The notes: a model not told the origin generated them from the letters alone. A stretch of DNA of 64,000 bases from CAYWRO01 sp964460345 (GCA_964460345.1 CAYWRO010000004.1:1-64000), one strand, 5' to 3'; shown: positions 51,873-61,585, counted from the stretch's first letter. Translations and numbers: made by a program.

Positions 51873-52267
51873 CCTTGCTCCCTTGCATCCGAGAGACTGG
51901 GCATCTCATTCACGTCAGCAAGCCCGCATTCAGGGCAGCGGGTTCCCCTGCCCTCCCCACCATCGCCGTGTGCCTCGCCCACTCCGTACGCGCAACGCGG
52001 ACAACCATCCTCCGGCGTCACGATGAGCCAGCGAACGATGCGGCTCGAGCCCAGCCCCAACAGCGTGCCGACGCCGAGCATCGCTCCGCCGCGGAAGAAG
52101 GACTGCTCCTCCCCAATGTCGCCATAAATCGTCCAGGCTGCTTCGATCTCGCCGGCCGCAAGCAGCGCGAACAGCAGACGCTTCAGCATGAGGTACAACC
52201 CCGTCAGCACCAGCAGCGTCGCGAGGGCTCGCGCCAGCCAAACGGCCACCGCCCTTGATTCATTCAC
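51869..52267 (-). CDS. Zinc-ribbon membrane protein between tolC-like and htrA genes
   Basis: The 132-residue product has two TM segments (LARALATLLVLTGLYLMLKRLLFALL; GGAMLGVGTLLGLGSSRIVRWLIV) and a C-terminal zinc ribbon (CPRCAYGVGEAHGDGGEGRGTRCPECG by its cysteines). The GTG start overlaps the last 8 bases of the tolC-like gene, and its stop overlaps the htrA start by 4 bases. So all three are coupled. It belongs to the same zinc-ribbon family as the genes at 30.6, 32.1 and 34.4 kb. Its position suggests a role in envelope stress or export; that is inference. Confidence 0.8.
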   Translation of the reverse strand: MNESRAVAVWLARALATLLVLTGLYLMLKRLLFALLAAGEIEAAWTIYGDIGEEQSFFRGGAMLGVGTLLGLGSSRIVRWLIVTPEDGCPRCAYGVGEAHGDGGEGRGTRCPECGLADVNEMPSLSDAREQG

Positions 52268-54233
52268 CCGCCGCGGCGTCATCCTCATCTGAGTCGCCCT
52301 CCTGGCCGCCCGGAGCCCTCTGTCCGTCGTCCGCGGCCGGATCAAATGCACCCGGCGCGTCGGCCGGCTCGTGCAGCCCTTCGAACTCGATCTCGATTGC
52401 CGGGCGCTTGCAGTCAAAGGACATGTCGTCGGTCTCGTCGATGACCAGCGGATCATCCGGCATGCCGGGCAGCGGCTCGAAAGTGCCGTCTCGATTGATT
52501 CGCATCTGACCTGTCGCAAGCAGGTAATCCAGCACCGCGTTGCGCAGATCGGTCAGCGCCTGGTCCCGCGCGTTCTCAGCTTCCAGCAGTTCGTTGAGCG
52601 CATCGAGCTGTTCCTGCGTGGTGATCTCATCGGCCTTGATCTGCTGTTCTACCTGGCGGCGCAGGGTCAGTTGCACCTGCTCCTCGGCCAGCAGAAGGTT
52701 GAAGCGGGCCCGGTCGATCTCGCGAACGGTCGCCCGCACGCCCAGGACGAGCTCATCCCGAAACTGCTCCAGACTGCGCTCGCTGCGCGCCAGTTGAATC
52801 ACCGACCGCCGCAGATTGAGCCGCTCGATCTTGCGGTCCAGCGGCAGCCCGAATGTCACGCTGGCGTCATACTGCGCATCGTTGAGTTCGTACGCCACGC
52901 CCCCCTCACGCTCGTCCGGATCCGTCGGCAACCGCACTCCGGCGCCGACATTCAGATCCGGCAGCAGGTCATTGCGCGCGACCAGTACGCCGCGGCGGGC
53001 GTCGTCGAGAAAATCGCGCACGTTCTGCAGATCCAGCCGGTACATCAGGGCAATCCTCGTGGCCGAATCCGGCGTGATATCCGGCTCCGGCAGGTTCAGC
53101 ACGACCTGCCGGATCTGCACCGGCTGCGTGACGGGGATGCCCAGCCGCAACTTGAAACGATCCAGAGAAAGCGCAAAGCCTTCCTTCAGGTTGGCCAGGT
53201 TTGCCTGTGCCCGCCGGACGTTGTTGCGCGCATTGTTCAGGTCATATTCAGGAATGCGCCCCGCCTCGTACCACGCCTCCTGCCGGCGCTCCAGTTCCAG
53301 CAGGCTCTCAAGCTGGCAAGCCTGGTTGCGAATCCTGGCTCGCTGCTGAAGCAGGTCGAAGTAATCACGAGCCAGATCCACGAGCAGTTCGCGCCGGAAC
53401 GACTCAAAGTCGCGCGCTGCGTAGATAATGTTCCGCTCCGACTGGATGAGGTCCTCGCGTGCCGCCAGGCCGGCCCCGCGCAGCAGCGGAATGGACGCAT
53501 CCAGCGAAAGCTGCGACGACTGCACGTACTGATCCGTCGCGGACGAGCGCAAGTTTTCAGTGGCCTCCCACAGCCAGCGTGCCTCCACCTGGCCGCCGTA
53601 TGGCAGCCGCTGCGAAGCTCGCAACTCGTTGATGATGTTCAGCACATGGCTGACATCTCCGTCCCCCTGATCTCCCACGAACGCCACGGACGTCTCGTTG
53701 AAGAACCGCGGACTCCACAGGTGCCGCTCAATGAGCACGTTGATCGCCGCGAGGATGTACTCCTCCTCGGCCGTCAGGAACTCCCGCGCGGTCAGATGCG
53801 ACAGTCGGAAAACTTCCGCCAGGTCGAGCGTCATCGGCTCCGTAAGCGCCGCATCTCCCAGCCCCTGGTACCGCTCCAGCCGTGCTGCGAGCTGCGCAGC
53901 CTCCTCCGCCGGTTCCGCGGCAGGCTCGCGCGCATCAAAGCTCAAGGCCGCGGCCGAGGGGTTGGCCGTCTCGAGGTCGGTCTCGCTGACCGCCTTTCTG
54001 TCAATGCGGGGTGTAGACCAGCTTCTCTCCGGAGCGAGCCCGTTCACGCGGCCGGCACTCTCGCTGAGGACGCGTTGCGTCTCGGCGTCGATCTGGTGCA
54101 TCCCTGTCGAACACCCGGCCAAAATCCCCAGAACAAGGGGTGTTGCAGCCGCGAGCCTTGCGCCGACCCGACTCGATCCAAGAATCCTTCGAAACCACGC
54201 TTTGTGCCGTAATTGATTGTAATCCAACGACAT
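52260..54233 (-). CDS. TolC-family outer-membrane efflux lipoprotein
   Basis: The 657-residue product has a lipoprotein signal peptide with lipobox LAGC (~residue 41) and two long TolC-type helical halves (VYILAAINVLIER region; LVDLARDYFDLLQQRARIRNQ; REIDRARFNLLLAEEQVQLTLR). TolC-like proteins form the outer channel of efflux and type I export systems. N- and C-terminal extensions are acidic and disordered; the C-terminus (GGQEGDSDEDDAAAGE) is unusual. No membrane-fusion or transporter gene is adjacent. It leads a coupled operon with a zinc-ribbon protein and HtrA. The start at 54233 is the ATG before the signal peptide. Confidence 0.87.
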   Translation of the reverse strand: MSLDYNQLRHKAWFRRILGSSRVGARLAAATPLVLGILAGCSTGMHQIDAETQRVLSESAGRVNGLAPERSWSTPRIDRKAVSETDLETANPSAAALSFDAREPAAEPAEEAAQLAARLERYQGLGDAALTEPMTLDLAEVFRLSHLTAREFLTAEEEYILAAINVLIERHLWSPRFFNETSVAFVGDQGDGDVSHVLNIINELRASQRLPYGGQVEARWLWEATENLRSSATDQYVQSSQLSLDASIPLLRGAGLAAREDLIQSERNIIYAARDFESFRRELLVDLARDYFDLLQQRARIRNQACQLESLLELERRQEAWYEAGRIPEYDLNNARNNVRRAQANLANLKEGFALSLDRFKLRLGIPVTQPVQIRQVVLNLPEPDITPDSATRIALMYRLDLQNVRDFLDDARRGVLVARNDLLPDLNVGAGVRLPTDPDEREGGVAYELNDAQYDASVTFGLPLDRKIERLNLRRSVIQLARSERSLEQFRDELVLGVRATVREIDRARFNLLLAEEQVQLTLRRQVEQQIKADEITTQEQLDALNELLEAENARDQALTDLRNAVLDYLLATGQMRINRDGTFEPLPGMPDDPLVIDETDDMSFDCKRPAIEIEFEGLHEPADAPGAFDPAADDGQRAPGGQEGDSDEDDAAAGE

Positions 54234-54438
54234 GCGCCTCCAATGCCTGGTCGCATTTCCCCCGCATTCTGCGCGAATCGTTGCGGTTTGAGAACGTGCC
54301 ACCTACCCTCTCCATCCGCTCCGGAGGGCTGAATTCGGCGGCCGAGTACGCCTCTGGCGGCTCGCTCGCCCGCCGCGAGAACCCATCCCGTCCAATATCC
54401 AAACCGGGGGGCCGATTCTTCGAGGAGTGTACCCCAGC

Positions 54439-57213
54439 ATGGCTTCCATGACCTACGACGGGCAGTCCTTCATGCTCGACGGGCGCCGGATCTGGATCGT
54501 CTCCGGTTCGATTCCCTACGCCCGCATTCCGCGCCAGGAGTGGGCCGACCGCATCCACGCTGCCAAACTCGCGGGCCTCAACACAATCGAGACAAGCGTC
54601 GTCTGGGCGCGCCACGAACCCGTTCCGGGGCAGTTTGATTTCGAAGGTGACAATGACCTGCGTCACTTTGTGGAACTGGTCAAGGAGGCGGGGCTCTACT
54701 GCATCCTGCGCCCCGGCCCATACATCGGCCAGGGCTTCGACTTCGGTGGCCTGCCGCCGTGGCTCTCGCAGATCAACGACATCCAGTACCGTACAACGAA
54801 CCAGGCGTTCCTTGAAGCCACGAGCCGCTACGTCACGGAAGTCGCCCGCCAGGTCCGCGACCTGCAGGTCACAAGCCCTGGTGAAGGCGGACCGATTCTG
54901 CTGATTCAGTCCGAGTCCGGCTGGACGTGCGGCGATGATGAACTCGGCCAGGCCTACCTGGGCGAGATCGATCGCTACCTGCGCGAGGCCGGCTTCACCG
55001 TGCCCACCATCAACGCCAACGACTTGTGGCAGAGCGCCGAGGGCGAGATTGACTGCTGGCGCGGCTTCGATGACCTGCTGGCCCACCTCCGTCAGCTCGG
55101 CGCCGTGCATCCGGACCGCCCGCGTCTGCTCATTGAGTTCTCGCTCGGCGAGATCGACATCTGGGGGCGCCCGCTTCAGCGAAACCGCACGCCGGCGATG
55201 ATCATGCGCCGGCTCACCGAGGCCCTCGCCGCGGGCGCCCAGTTCAATGTCATGCCGTTCTGCGGCGGCACGTATTTCGGCTTCAGCGCCGGCCGGACAT
55301 TGGACGGGGCGCTGGGGGACGGCTTCCTGACGACGTCAGCCGACGGCGGGTCGCCGATCAACGAGTGCGGCGCCGCCACGCCCGCCTTTCACGCTGTCCG
55401 ACGCATCGCCACCTTTGCGTCGACCTTCTCCAGGCTGCTGGCCAACGTCGACACCAAGCGCCCGAGCGTCGCGCTCGCTCCTGGCAGTGCGCCCGGCTCT
55501 CTCTCCGTCGTGCACGCCGCCGGCCCGCAGGGCAGCGTTGCCTTTATCTTCGGCGATGAAAGCGGAAAGAAGCGGAGCCAGAAGTGCGACCTGCTTCTTC
55601 CCGACGGCACATCGCTGCCCGTCGACATCGGCTCCTCCCCTGTCGGCTGGTGCCTCTTCGATACGCGCCTGACCGCGCGAGCGCACCTGGATTTCTGCAA
55701 TCTCAGCGTCTTCGGATTCGAAGGACAGACCCTCGTCTGCTTCGGCGCGCCGGGATCCACAGGATACCTCTCCATCAACGATTCCATGCTCGAGATCGAG
55801 GTGCCCCGCGGCAAGACGCCCGTCGTCGCGCGCCACGAGGGCACAACCGTCGTCGTGGTCAACGACGATCAGGTCGCGTCGACTTGGTTCACCGGCAAGG
55901 GTGTTCTCGTCGGTGTCTCGGGCATCACGCGCGACGGCGCCCCCGTCTTCGAATCAGGCGCCAAGCAGGCCACACAAATCGAGGATGACGGCACGACCCG
56001 CACCATCAAGCCGAACGCGTCGGGCACGAGCCACAAGCGCGGCGGCCGGCTGAATCTAACCAACTGGACGCGCGCTGGCATGACCGCCTACACGGACGGC
56101 TCCATTGCCCGCTTCGCGAGCATCGGAGGTCCGGCCGACTTGATGAAGCTCGGCGCGCCGTACGGATACGGGTGGTACCGCGTCAGCTTCCAGTCCTCGC
56201 GCCCGCACAAGCCGCACGTGATGCTGCCGAACGCCGCTGACCGTCTGCAACTCTGGCACAACAGCCAGTTCGCCGGCGTCATCGGCGCCGGGCCGGCCGC
56301 GGCGACCGAGACGGTTCTGCAACTGAACAAGGGCGAACACACCATTGTCGCCCTGGCCGAGATCTTCGGCCGATGGAGCGACGGCCCCGACCTCGGCGGC
56401 AAGCATGGCTGGTGCGGACACGCCTGGGCCGTTTCCGGATTCCGCATGGGCAAGGCGAAGATCGAGGAGGGCAAGCTCATCGAGCCGCTCTCGTTCCGAA
56501 CCCCGCTCTGGCGGCTTCACCGCGGCGACGTAACCAGCCCTGAGCGCCTCACCTGGACCTTCACACACCGCAAAAAGTCGCCGCTCATCATCGACCTCTC
56601 CGCCATGACCCTTCGCGGCCTCGTGATCCTCAACGATGTGCCGATCCACTACTTCGACCGCGGCGCGGGCGGCCGGCTCATGCTCGATCAGGATCAGTTG
56701 AACCGGGGCAAGAACGTGCTCCAGATCGCCTTGATCGGCGGCTCCACCGCCGAGCACGCAGCGGAACTCACCAAGGCCGCCAACTTCTATGAGGGCGTCG
56801 AGTGCCTGACCGAGGAGGCCCAGTGGGCCTTCGCCAAGTGGGAGGAACCCGGCGCAAACGCTTTCGAGCCCGTCCAGAAGAAGGACATGACCGGTTCCGG
56901 ACGCGGGGCGGGACCGACCTGGTGGCGCGGCACCTTCACGCCGGACGATTCCGGCCGCGGCGTGCTCCTCGAAGCCGCCGGCATGAGCAAGGGGCAGATC
57001 TACATCAACGGCCGGCACCTTGGCCGCTACTTCGTCGCCGCTCCCGCGGCTCGAGGCATGACGCCCGTCGGCCCGCAGACGCACTACCACATCCCCGCCT
57101 CCTGGCTCAAGCCTGACGAGCCCAACGAACTGTTGCTCTTCGATGAGCACGGCGGCAACCCGAGCCGCTGCAAGCTTGCGTATGAGAACGGTGGGTCGCC
57201 GACCAGGGGGTAG
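54439..57213 (+). CDS. GH35-like beta-galactosidase-family protein
   Basis: The 924-residue product begins with the GH35 fold: VSGSIPYARIPRQEWADRI, GLNTIETSVVWARHEP, FDFEGDNDLRHFVELVKEAG and ILRPGPYIGQGFDFGGLPPWL. The acid/base region is LIQSESGW (~residue 158) where the family has QIENEYG, so the Asn before Glu is Ser. The nucleophile region is LLIEFSLGEIDIWG (~230). Two C-terminal jelly-roll domains (TWWRGTFTPDDSGRGVLLEAAGM; GQIYINGRHLGRYF) are present. There is no signal peptide, so it is probably cytoplasmic. GAGGAG lies about 11 nt before the ATG; a GTG at 54427 is an alternative start. Confidence 0.85.
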   Translation: MASMTYDGQSFMLDGRRIWIVSGSIPYARIPRQEWADRIHAAKLAGLNTIETSVVWARHEPVPGQFDFEGDNDLRHFVELVKEAGLYCILRPGPYIGQGFDFGGLPPWLSQINDIQYRTTNQAFLEATSRYVTEVARQVRDLQVTSPGEGGPILLIQSESGWTCGDDELGQAYLGEIDRYLREAGFTVPTINANDLWQSAEGEIDCWRGFDDLLAHLRQLGAVHPDRPRLLIEFSLGEIDIWGRPLQRNRTPAMIMRRLTEALAAGAQFNVMPFCGGTYFGFSAGRTLDGALGDGFLTTSADGGSPINECGAATPAFHAVRRIATFASTFSRLLANVDTKRPSVALAPGSAPGSLSVVHAAGPQGSVAFIFGDESGKKRSQKCDLLLPDGTSLPVDIGSSPVGWCLFDTRLTARAHLDFCNLSVFGFEGQTLVCFGAPGSTGYLSINDSMLEIEVPRGKTPVVARHEGTTVVVVNDDQVASTWFTGKGVLVGVSGITRDGAPVFESGAKQATQIEDDGTTRTIKPNASGTSHKRGGRLNLTNWTRAGMTAYTDGSIARFASIGGPADLMKLGAPYGYGWYRVSFQSSRPHKPHVMLPNAADRLQLWHNSQFAGVIGAGPAAATETVLQLNKGEHTIVALAEIFGRWSDGPDLGGKHGWCGHAWAVSGFRMGKAKIEEGKLIEPLSFRTPLWRLHRGDVTSPERLTWTFTHRKKSPLIIDLSAMTLRGLVILNDVPIHYFDRGAGGRLMLDQDQLNRGKNVLQIALIGGSTAEHAAELTKAANFYEGVECLTEEAQWAFAKWEEPGANAFEPVQKKDMTGSGRGAGPTWWRGTFTPDDSGRGVLLEAAGMSKGQIYINGRHLGRYFVAAPAARGMTPVGPQTHYHIPASWLKPDEPNELLLFDEHGGNPSRCKLAYENGGSPTRG

Positions 57214-57217
57214 CCTG

Positions 57218-57778
57218 ATGCAAGCGCCAGGAGCGGAATCGCCGCGGCGGATCTGGCTCGCCGCCGCCAGCATGGCGGCTCGCGCGCATCAGGGGCAGTT
57301 GCGCAAGGACGGCCGGACGCCGTACGTGGCGCACGTCTACCGCGTCACACTGATCGTGCGCGATCTGTTCGGCTGCGATGACGAGGCAGCCCTCGCTGCT
57401 GCTCTGCTGCACGACATCATCGAAGACACGGCCAGCGATTACGACGACATTGCCGAGGCCTTTGGGACCAACGTCGCCGACCTCGTCGCAGCTCTGACCA
57501 AGAACATGGCGCTCCCGGAAGACGTCCGCGAGCGCGAGTATGACGACCGTCTCGCCCGCGCGGACTGGCGGGCGCGCCTCATCAAACTCGCGGATGTGTA
57601 CGACAACCTGATGGACCAGGAACGTCGAACCGGCGAGGCACCCGAGACGCTCGCCAGGCCGATCAACAAAGCCGAGCGGGCCCTCAAGCTCGCCGCTCGC
57701 GACCGGGCGTCACACCCGGAGTCGGCGCGAGCGGCGGAACTCCTCCGGGCGCTATTGGCACGCCTGAGCGGCTCCTGA
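57218..57778 (+). CDS. HD-domain hydrolase of the SpoT/MESH1 type
   Basis: The 186-residue product has the compact hydrolase domain of RelA/SpoT homologues: AARAHQGQLRKDGRTPYVAHVYRV (metal histidine), LLHDIIEDTASDYDDI (HD plus ED) and RLIKLADVYDNLMDQ. No synthetase or ACT/TGS domain is present, so it resembles small alarmone hydrolases (SAH) or MESH1. It would hydrolyse (p)ppGpp or NADPH-type phosphates; the exact substrate is not determined. It starts 5 bp after the GH35 stop, suggesting one operon, and converges with ffh. Confidence 0.85.
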   Translation: MQAPGAESPRRIWLAAASMAARAHQGQLRKDGRTPYVAHVYRVTLIVRDLFGCDDEAALAAALLHDIIEDTASDYDDIAEAFGTNVADLVAALTKNMALPEDVREREYDDRLARADWRARLIKLADVYDNLMDQERRTGEAPETLARPINKAERALKLAARDRASHPESARAAELLRALLARLSGS

Positions 57779-57785
57779 CGCGCAC

Positions 57786-59318
57786 TTACCGTCGCTTCTT
57801 GCGGCTCTTGAACTTCTTCTTCTGGCTCGTTCCGCCCTTGCGGCGCAACCCGGGAAGCCCCTGCACGCCCGGGAGCATGGCATCCATGCCGCCGGCCGCG
57901 GAGAGTTCCTTTACGGCCCGCACCTTCGCGCCCGCGCTCATGCTGGCCATCTGCTGGGCGAGCTTGCTCACGGTCGTGAACTGGCGAGAGAGCTGGCTCA
58001 CCTCATTCGAGCTTGTGCCCGAGCCCGTTGCGATGCGCCGCCGCCGCGAGTTGTCGAGCGTCGAAGGCTTTTTGCGCTCCTGCGGCGTCATGGAGCTGAC
58101 GATCGCCTCGACGCGATCGAGCTGCTTGTCGTCGATGTGGACGTCCTTCATCGCCGAGCCGACGCCCGGCAGCAGACCGAGAAGCTGCTTCATCGGCCCC
58201 ATCCGCCGCAGCGTGCGAAGCTGCTTGAGGAAGTCGTCCATCGTCATCTCGCCCTTGGCGATCTTGGCTTCGATCTGGGCGGCTTCCTCTTCGCTGACCT
58301 GCTCGCGCGCCTTCTCGACGAGGGAGACGACGTCGCCCATGCCGAGAATCCGCCCCGCCATGCGCTCGGCGTGAAACTCCTCGAGGGCGTCGTACTTCTC
58401 CCCGACGCCGACGAAGCGGATCGGCGCGCCCGTAACGTGCCGGATCGAGATCGCCGCCCCGCCGCGGGTGTCGGAGTCGAACTTCGTGAGGATCACGCCG
58501 TCGACTTCGAGCCGCTCGTGGAAGGCCTTGGCGCTGTTCACCGCGTCCTGCCCCGTCATCGCGTCGACGACAAGGAAGATCTGGTGCGGCTGCACGGCCC
58601 TGTTGACCTGGCTCAGTTCCCCCATCAACTCGTCGTTGACGTGCAGTCGCCCGGCCGTATCAAGAATGACCGTGTCAATCCCCTGCTTGCGGGCCTGCTC
58701 GACCGCGCGACGGCAGACCTGCACCGCGACGCCGACGGCCTTGCCGTACTCGGCAGTTTTGTCCGGCTCCGCGTAGAAGTGCACCTGCGCCCCGCCGGGC
58801 AGTTCCGCCTTCACGCTGTCGGCCACGATCTGGAGCTGGTCCACCGCCGCGGGCCGCTGCAAATCCGCGGCGACCAGCATCACGCTCCGCCCACGCTTCT
58901 TCAGGTACCCCGCCAGCTTCCCGCACGTCGTCGTCTTCCCGCTCCCCTGCAGGCCGCACATCATGATGACCGTCGGCCCGGGCGAGACCTGCATGATCCC
59001 CGGGTGCCCCCCCTCCCCGGCCTCCTCCATGAACTCGCCCTCGTCCCGCGGCGTGCCGCCGAGCAATTCCACGAGCCGGTCATGGACAATCGCGATCATC
59101 TCCTGGCCCGGCTTGAGGCTCTTGCTCACCTCGCGGCCGATCGCGTCCTCCACCACCTGCTCGCAGAAGGCGTCCACCACATCCAGGTGAACGTCCGCCT
59201 CCAGCAGTGCGGTCCGCACATCCTCCATCGCTTCGCGGACGTTGCCCTCGCTGATCGTCCCCTTGCCGGAGAGCTTGCGAAAGACGTTGGAGAAGCCGTC
59301 GCTGAGTCGTTCGAACAT
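57786..59318 (-). CDS. ffh: Signal recognition particle GTPase
   Basis: Ffh binds signal sequences of nascent membrane and exported proteins and docks with FtsY. The 510-residue product has an N-domain (FERLSDGFSNVFRKLSGKG), the G-domain with GLQGSGKTTTCGKLAGYL (G1), VAADLQRPAAVDQL, DTAGRLHVND (G3) and TKFDSDTRGG (G4), and an M-domain with the RNA-binding GSGTSSNEVSQLSRQF. The C-terminus is strongly basic (KKKFKSRKKRR) and extends a little past the usual end. The start fits the family N-terminus, with GGAAGGA upstream. Confidence 0.97.
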   Translation of the reverse strand: MFERLSDGFSNVFRKLSGKGTISEGNVREAMEDVRTALLEADVHLDVVDAFCEQVVEDAIGREVSKSLKPGQEMIAIVHDRLVELLGGTPRDEGEFMEEAGEGGHPGIMQVSPGPTVIMMCGLQGSGKTTTCGKLAGYLKKRGRSVMLVAADLQRPAAVDQLQIVADSVKAELPGGAQVHFYAEPDKTAEYGKAVGVAVQVCRRAVEQARKQGIDTVILDTAGRLHVNDELMGELSQVNRAVQPHQIFLVVDAMTGQDAVNSAKAFHERLEVDGVILTKFDSDTRGGAAISIRHVTGAPIRFVGVGEKYDALEEFHAERMAGRILGMGDVVSLVEKAREQVSEEEAAQIEAKIAKGEMTMDDFLKQLRTLRRMGPMKQLLGLLPGVGSAMKDVHIDDKQLDRVEAIVSSMTPQERKKPSTLDNSRRRRIATGSGTSSNEVSQLSRQFTTVSKLAQQMASMSAGAKVRAVKELSAAGGMDAMLPGVQGLPGLRRKGGTSQKKKFKSRKKRR

Positions 59319-59490
59319 ACCTTTGTGCGTCCTTCCGTTGCTGCGCGGGCGCTTCCCCGCCCCGCGCTCACCATCTCCCCACCAATTCGCGCACCATCTG
59401 CGCGCGAAGGGGGCCGCTCTACTTCATTGGGGCTGTGACCGCAGCCGGCAAGTATAGGGTGCGCAACGACAGGGGCGGCGCGTGCCCGCG

Positions 59491-60711
59491 TCACTGCGCC
59501 AGCGCGGGCTCACGCTTCGCTCGGCCAGCCAGATCGTCGGCCATCTCCTCGAGTCGCCTCCCGATGACCGGCTCAACCTCAAGGACCGAGCCGTGGCGGT
59601 GGCCGGTGGGGAAGCTCATCAGCGGCGTGACGTCTTCCCACTGCCGCAGATCGGCCGAGCGGATCGCGCCGTAGTTGCGACGCGTGTACTCGTCGAAGTA
59701 GACAATCGTCATGCCGTCAATCTCGATGGCGCTCGGGCCTTCGCACATCTCGGTCGTCAGCGCTCCAGACGGCGGCGCATCCTTCGCCTCCCACCACGCC
59801 ATGCGAACCTGCTTCTTCTCCGGGTAGCGCAGTTCATCCTTGAAGAACAGCACCGGAATGCCGTCCTCTCCTGCCGCATCGGCAGGAACCTTCTTCCCAC
59901 CCGGCGACCAGAGATAGAAGTCGGCATCGATCACGGGATAGCCGGGATCAAAGAACAGCTCTGCCGGAGAGAAGGTCTCAAAGTCCGCCGTGCGACGGGC
60001 ATACAGCCGGTGATTGTGCCGCGTCAGCTTCGCCGTCTCCTCAAAGCGTCCCTTGACGGCACACGACCAGACAATCAGCCACGGCCCGCCTCCCGCTTCT
60101 TCCCGCACCGGCCACCATCGCCCCTCGGGGTCGTGCACGAGCGCCGGCGCCCAGCAGTAGTCGACCGTCCACTCCGGCGGCGTCATCCGCAGCATGCGCA
60201 CATCGCGCCACGTCAGCAGGTCATCCGACTGCGCATACCCGATGCTTGACCGCGACCCCCGCTGCCACGTCCACACGAGGTGGAAGGTCCCGTCCGGCCC
60301 GTGGGCGAGGCACGGATCGCGCATGCCCCGTGCCCCCGATGTCCACCACCAGCCGCCCTCGTTCAGTTCGCGCATCTCAACATCGTTGTTGGCGACCGGC
60401 TCCAGCAGCGGCGTCCGGCTGACGTTCCGCCAGGTGAACCCGTCACGGCTCACGGCCAGAAAGAGCCCATACCCATCGGAACGGTCCCGGAAGGATGTAA
60501 AGACGTAGTACGGAGCCTCCTCCGCCGCCACTGCCGCGTGGAGCGCAGCATCACTCTCCTCCGCACGCCGCACCAACGCCTCCCGCTGCCCGAGCCGCTC
60601 GCGCGACACTGCTCTGTCAGGATCACTCTCGCACCCTCCGACGCCGATTGCAGTCATCGCAAGCGCCATCGCTGCCCATCGCTTCAGATCTCCGCCTCGA
60701 ACGTATCTCAT
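59491..60711 (-). CDS. GH43-like five-bladed beta-propeller lipoprotein
   Basis: The 406-residue product has a lipoprotein signal with lipobox VGGC (~residue 26). The body is a five-bladed propeller of the GH43/GH32/GH68 superfamily: MRDPCLAHGPDG (catalytic Asp), VDYCWAPALVHDPEG, IDADFYLWSP and CEGPSAIEIDG (acid). It likely acts on arabinan, galactan or fructan oligosaccharides outside the cytoplasm. It lies on the opposite strand to the GH35 gene 2 kb away, hinting at polysaccharide use. GAGGGGA is upstream of the ATG. Exact family is not certain. Confidence 0.72.
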   Translation of the reverse strand: MRYVRGGDLKRWAAMALAMTAIGVGGCESDPDRAVSRERLGQREALVRRAEESDAALHAAVAAEEAPYYVFTSFRDRSDGYGLFLAVSRDGFTWRNVSRTPLLEPVANNDVEMRELNEGGWWWTSGARGMRDPCLAHGPDGTFHLVWTWQRGSRSSIGYAQSDDLLTWRDVRMLRMTPPEWTVDYCWAPALVHDPEGRWWPVREEAGGGPWLIVWSCAVKGRFEETAKLTRHNHRLYARRTADFETFSPAELFFDPGYPVIDADFYLWSPGGKKVPADAAGEDGIPVLFFKDELRYPEKKQVRMAWWEAKDAPPSGALTTEMCEGPSAIEIDGMTIVYFDEYTRRNYGAIRSADLRQWEDVTPLMSFPTGHRHGSVLEVEPVIGRRLEEMADDLAGRAKREPALAQ

Positions 60712-60846
60712 CGCGTCCCCTCAGGTGTATCCAGTCTCGAGCCAGGCGCCAGCAACGCACCAAGCCAGACCAGGCGCCCCTCGCAAACCTTTGCTCCCTC
60801 AGCATCGAACCCAACTCGCCTGTGAACGGGGCAGCACGACACCAGC

Positions 60847-61572
60847 TCAGAGCAATGCGAGTCGGCCCTTGTCGTCAACAAAGTAGATCTCCTCGTGTTT
60901 AAATCCCCACTGCCCTGGGGGATTGCCGTCGGCCGCCCGCTTGCGAATATGCGGCTCAAACGTGAACAGCCCAACATCCTCAAGTCGTCGGTGATTCCCA
61001 TGCTCGATGTAAATCCGATCGGTGAGCTGACGCACAATCGAGTGCCCGAAGTTGCCGCGGAAGTCGAGGCACTCATAGCCGCGCTGCCGTATCCATGTGT
61101 CGGCAAAGGAGTACAACTCGTCGAAACTGGTCGACGGCTGCGCAAACAACCTCACAGCTTCGTGGGCCTCGATGATGAGGCGCAAGCCGCTCCTTAGCGC
61201 TTCATCCGTCGGATCATCCGTGCACACGCCATTCTCTACCGCAAACGAGCGGGCGCAATCACCCCAGCAGCCGTCAAACTCAGGGCTGAGGTCAACGGTG
61301 ACGAAGTTGGCATCGCCCAGCGGCTCATCGTCGGGTACATAGTCCCGTCCCGAGATCGATGTGCAACTGCGTGGCCCGGCAAACACCAGCGCAGGAACGC
61401 CGTAATACCACGCACGGCTGACGCCGTGCTGCTTCAGCAACTCGGCAGCGGCCGTCGCGATCGACCGCTCCGTTGCTGTGGGCGTTATGAACCGCGGCAG
61501 TTCCGACAGCACGCGTCTGGCGATATGCTGGACGCGCTTGTGGTTGGCAAAGGCGTCTGAAGTTGCCTGCAT
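60847..61572 (-). CDS. M24-family metallopeptidase-like protein (methionine / Xaa-Pro aminopeptidase fold)
   Basis: The 241-residue product has the pita-bread fold of M24. Metal-ligand positions are visible in order: Asp in FVTVDLSPEF, Asp in GDCARSF, His in NFGHSIVR, Glu in LFTFEPHIR and Glu in HEEIYFVDD. The substrate region is short, lacking the extra N-terminal domain of PepQ/PepP. It may be an aminopeptidase; the full loop set of methionine aminopeptidase is not seen. GAGG lies about 9 nt before the ATG. It follows xseB with 13 bp between them. Confidence 0.82.
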   Translation of the reverse strand: MQATSDAFANHKRVQHIARRVLSELPRFITPTATERSIATAAAELLKQHGVSRAWYYGVPALVFAGPRSCTSISGRDYVPDDEPLGDANFVTVDLSPEFDGCWGDCARSFAVENGVCTDDPTDEALRSGLRLIIEAHEAVRLFAQPSTSFDELYSFADTWIRQRGYECLDFRGNFGHSIVRQLTDRIYIEHGNHRRLEDVGLFTFEPHIRKRAADGNPPGQWGFKHEEIYFVDDKGRLALL

Positions 61573-61585
61573 GGACAGAGTGGCC

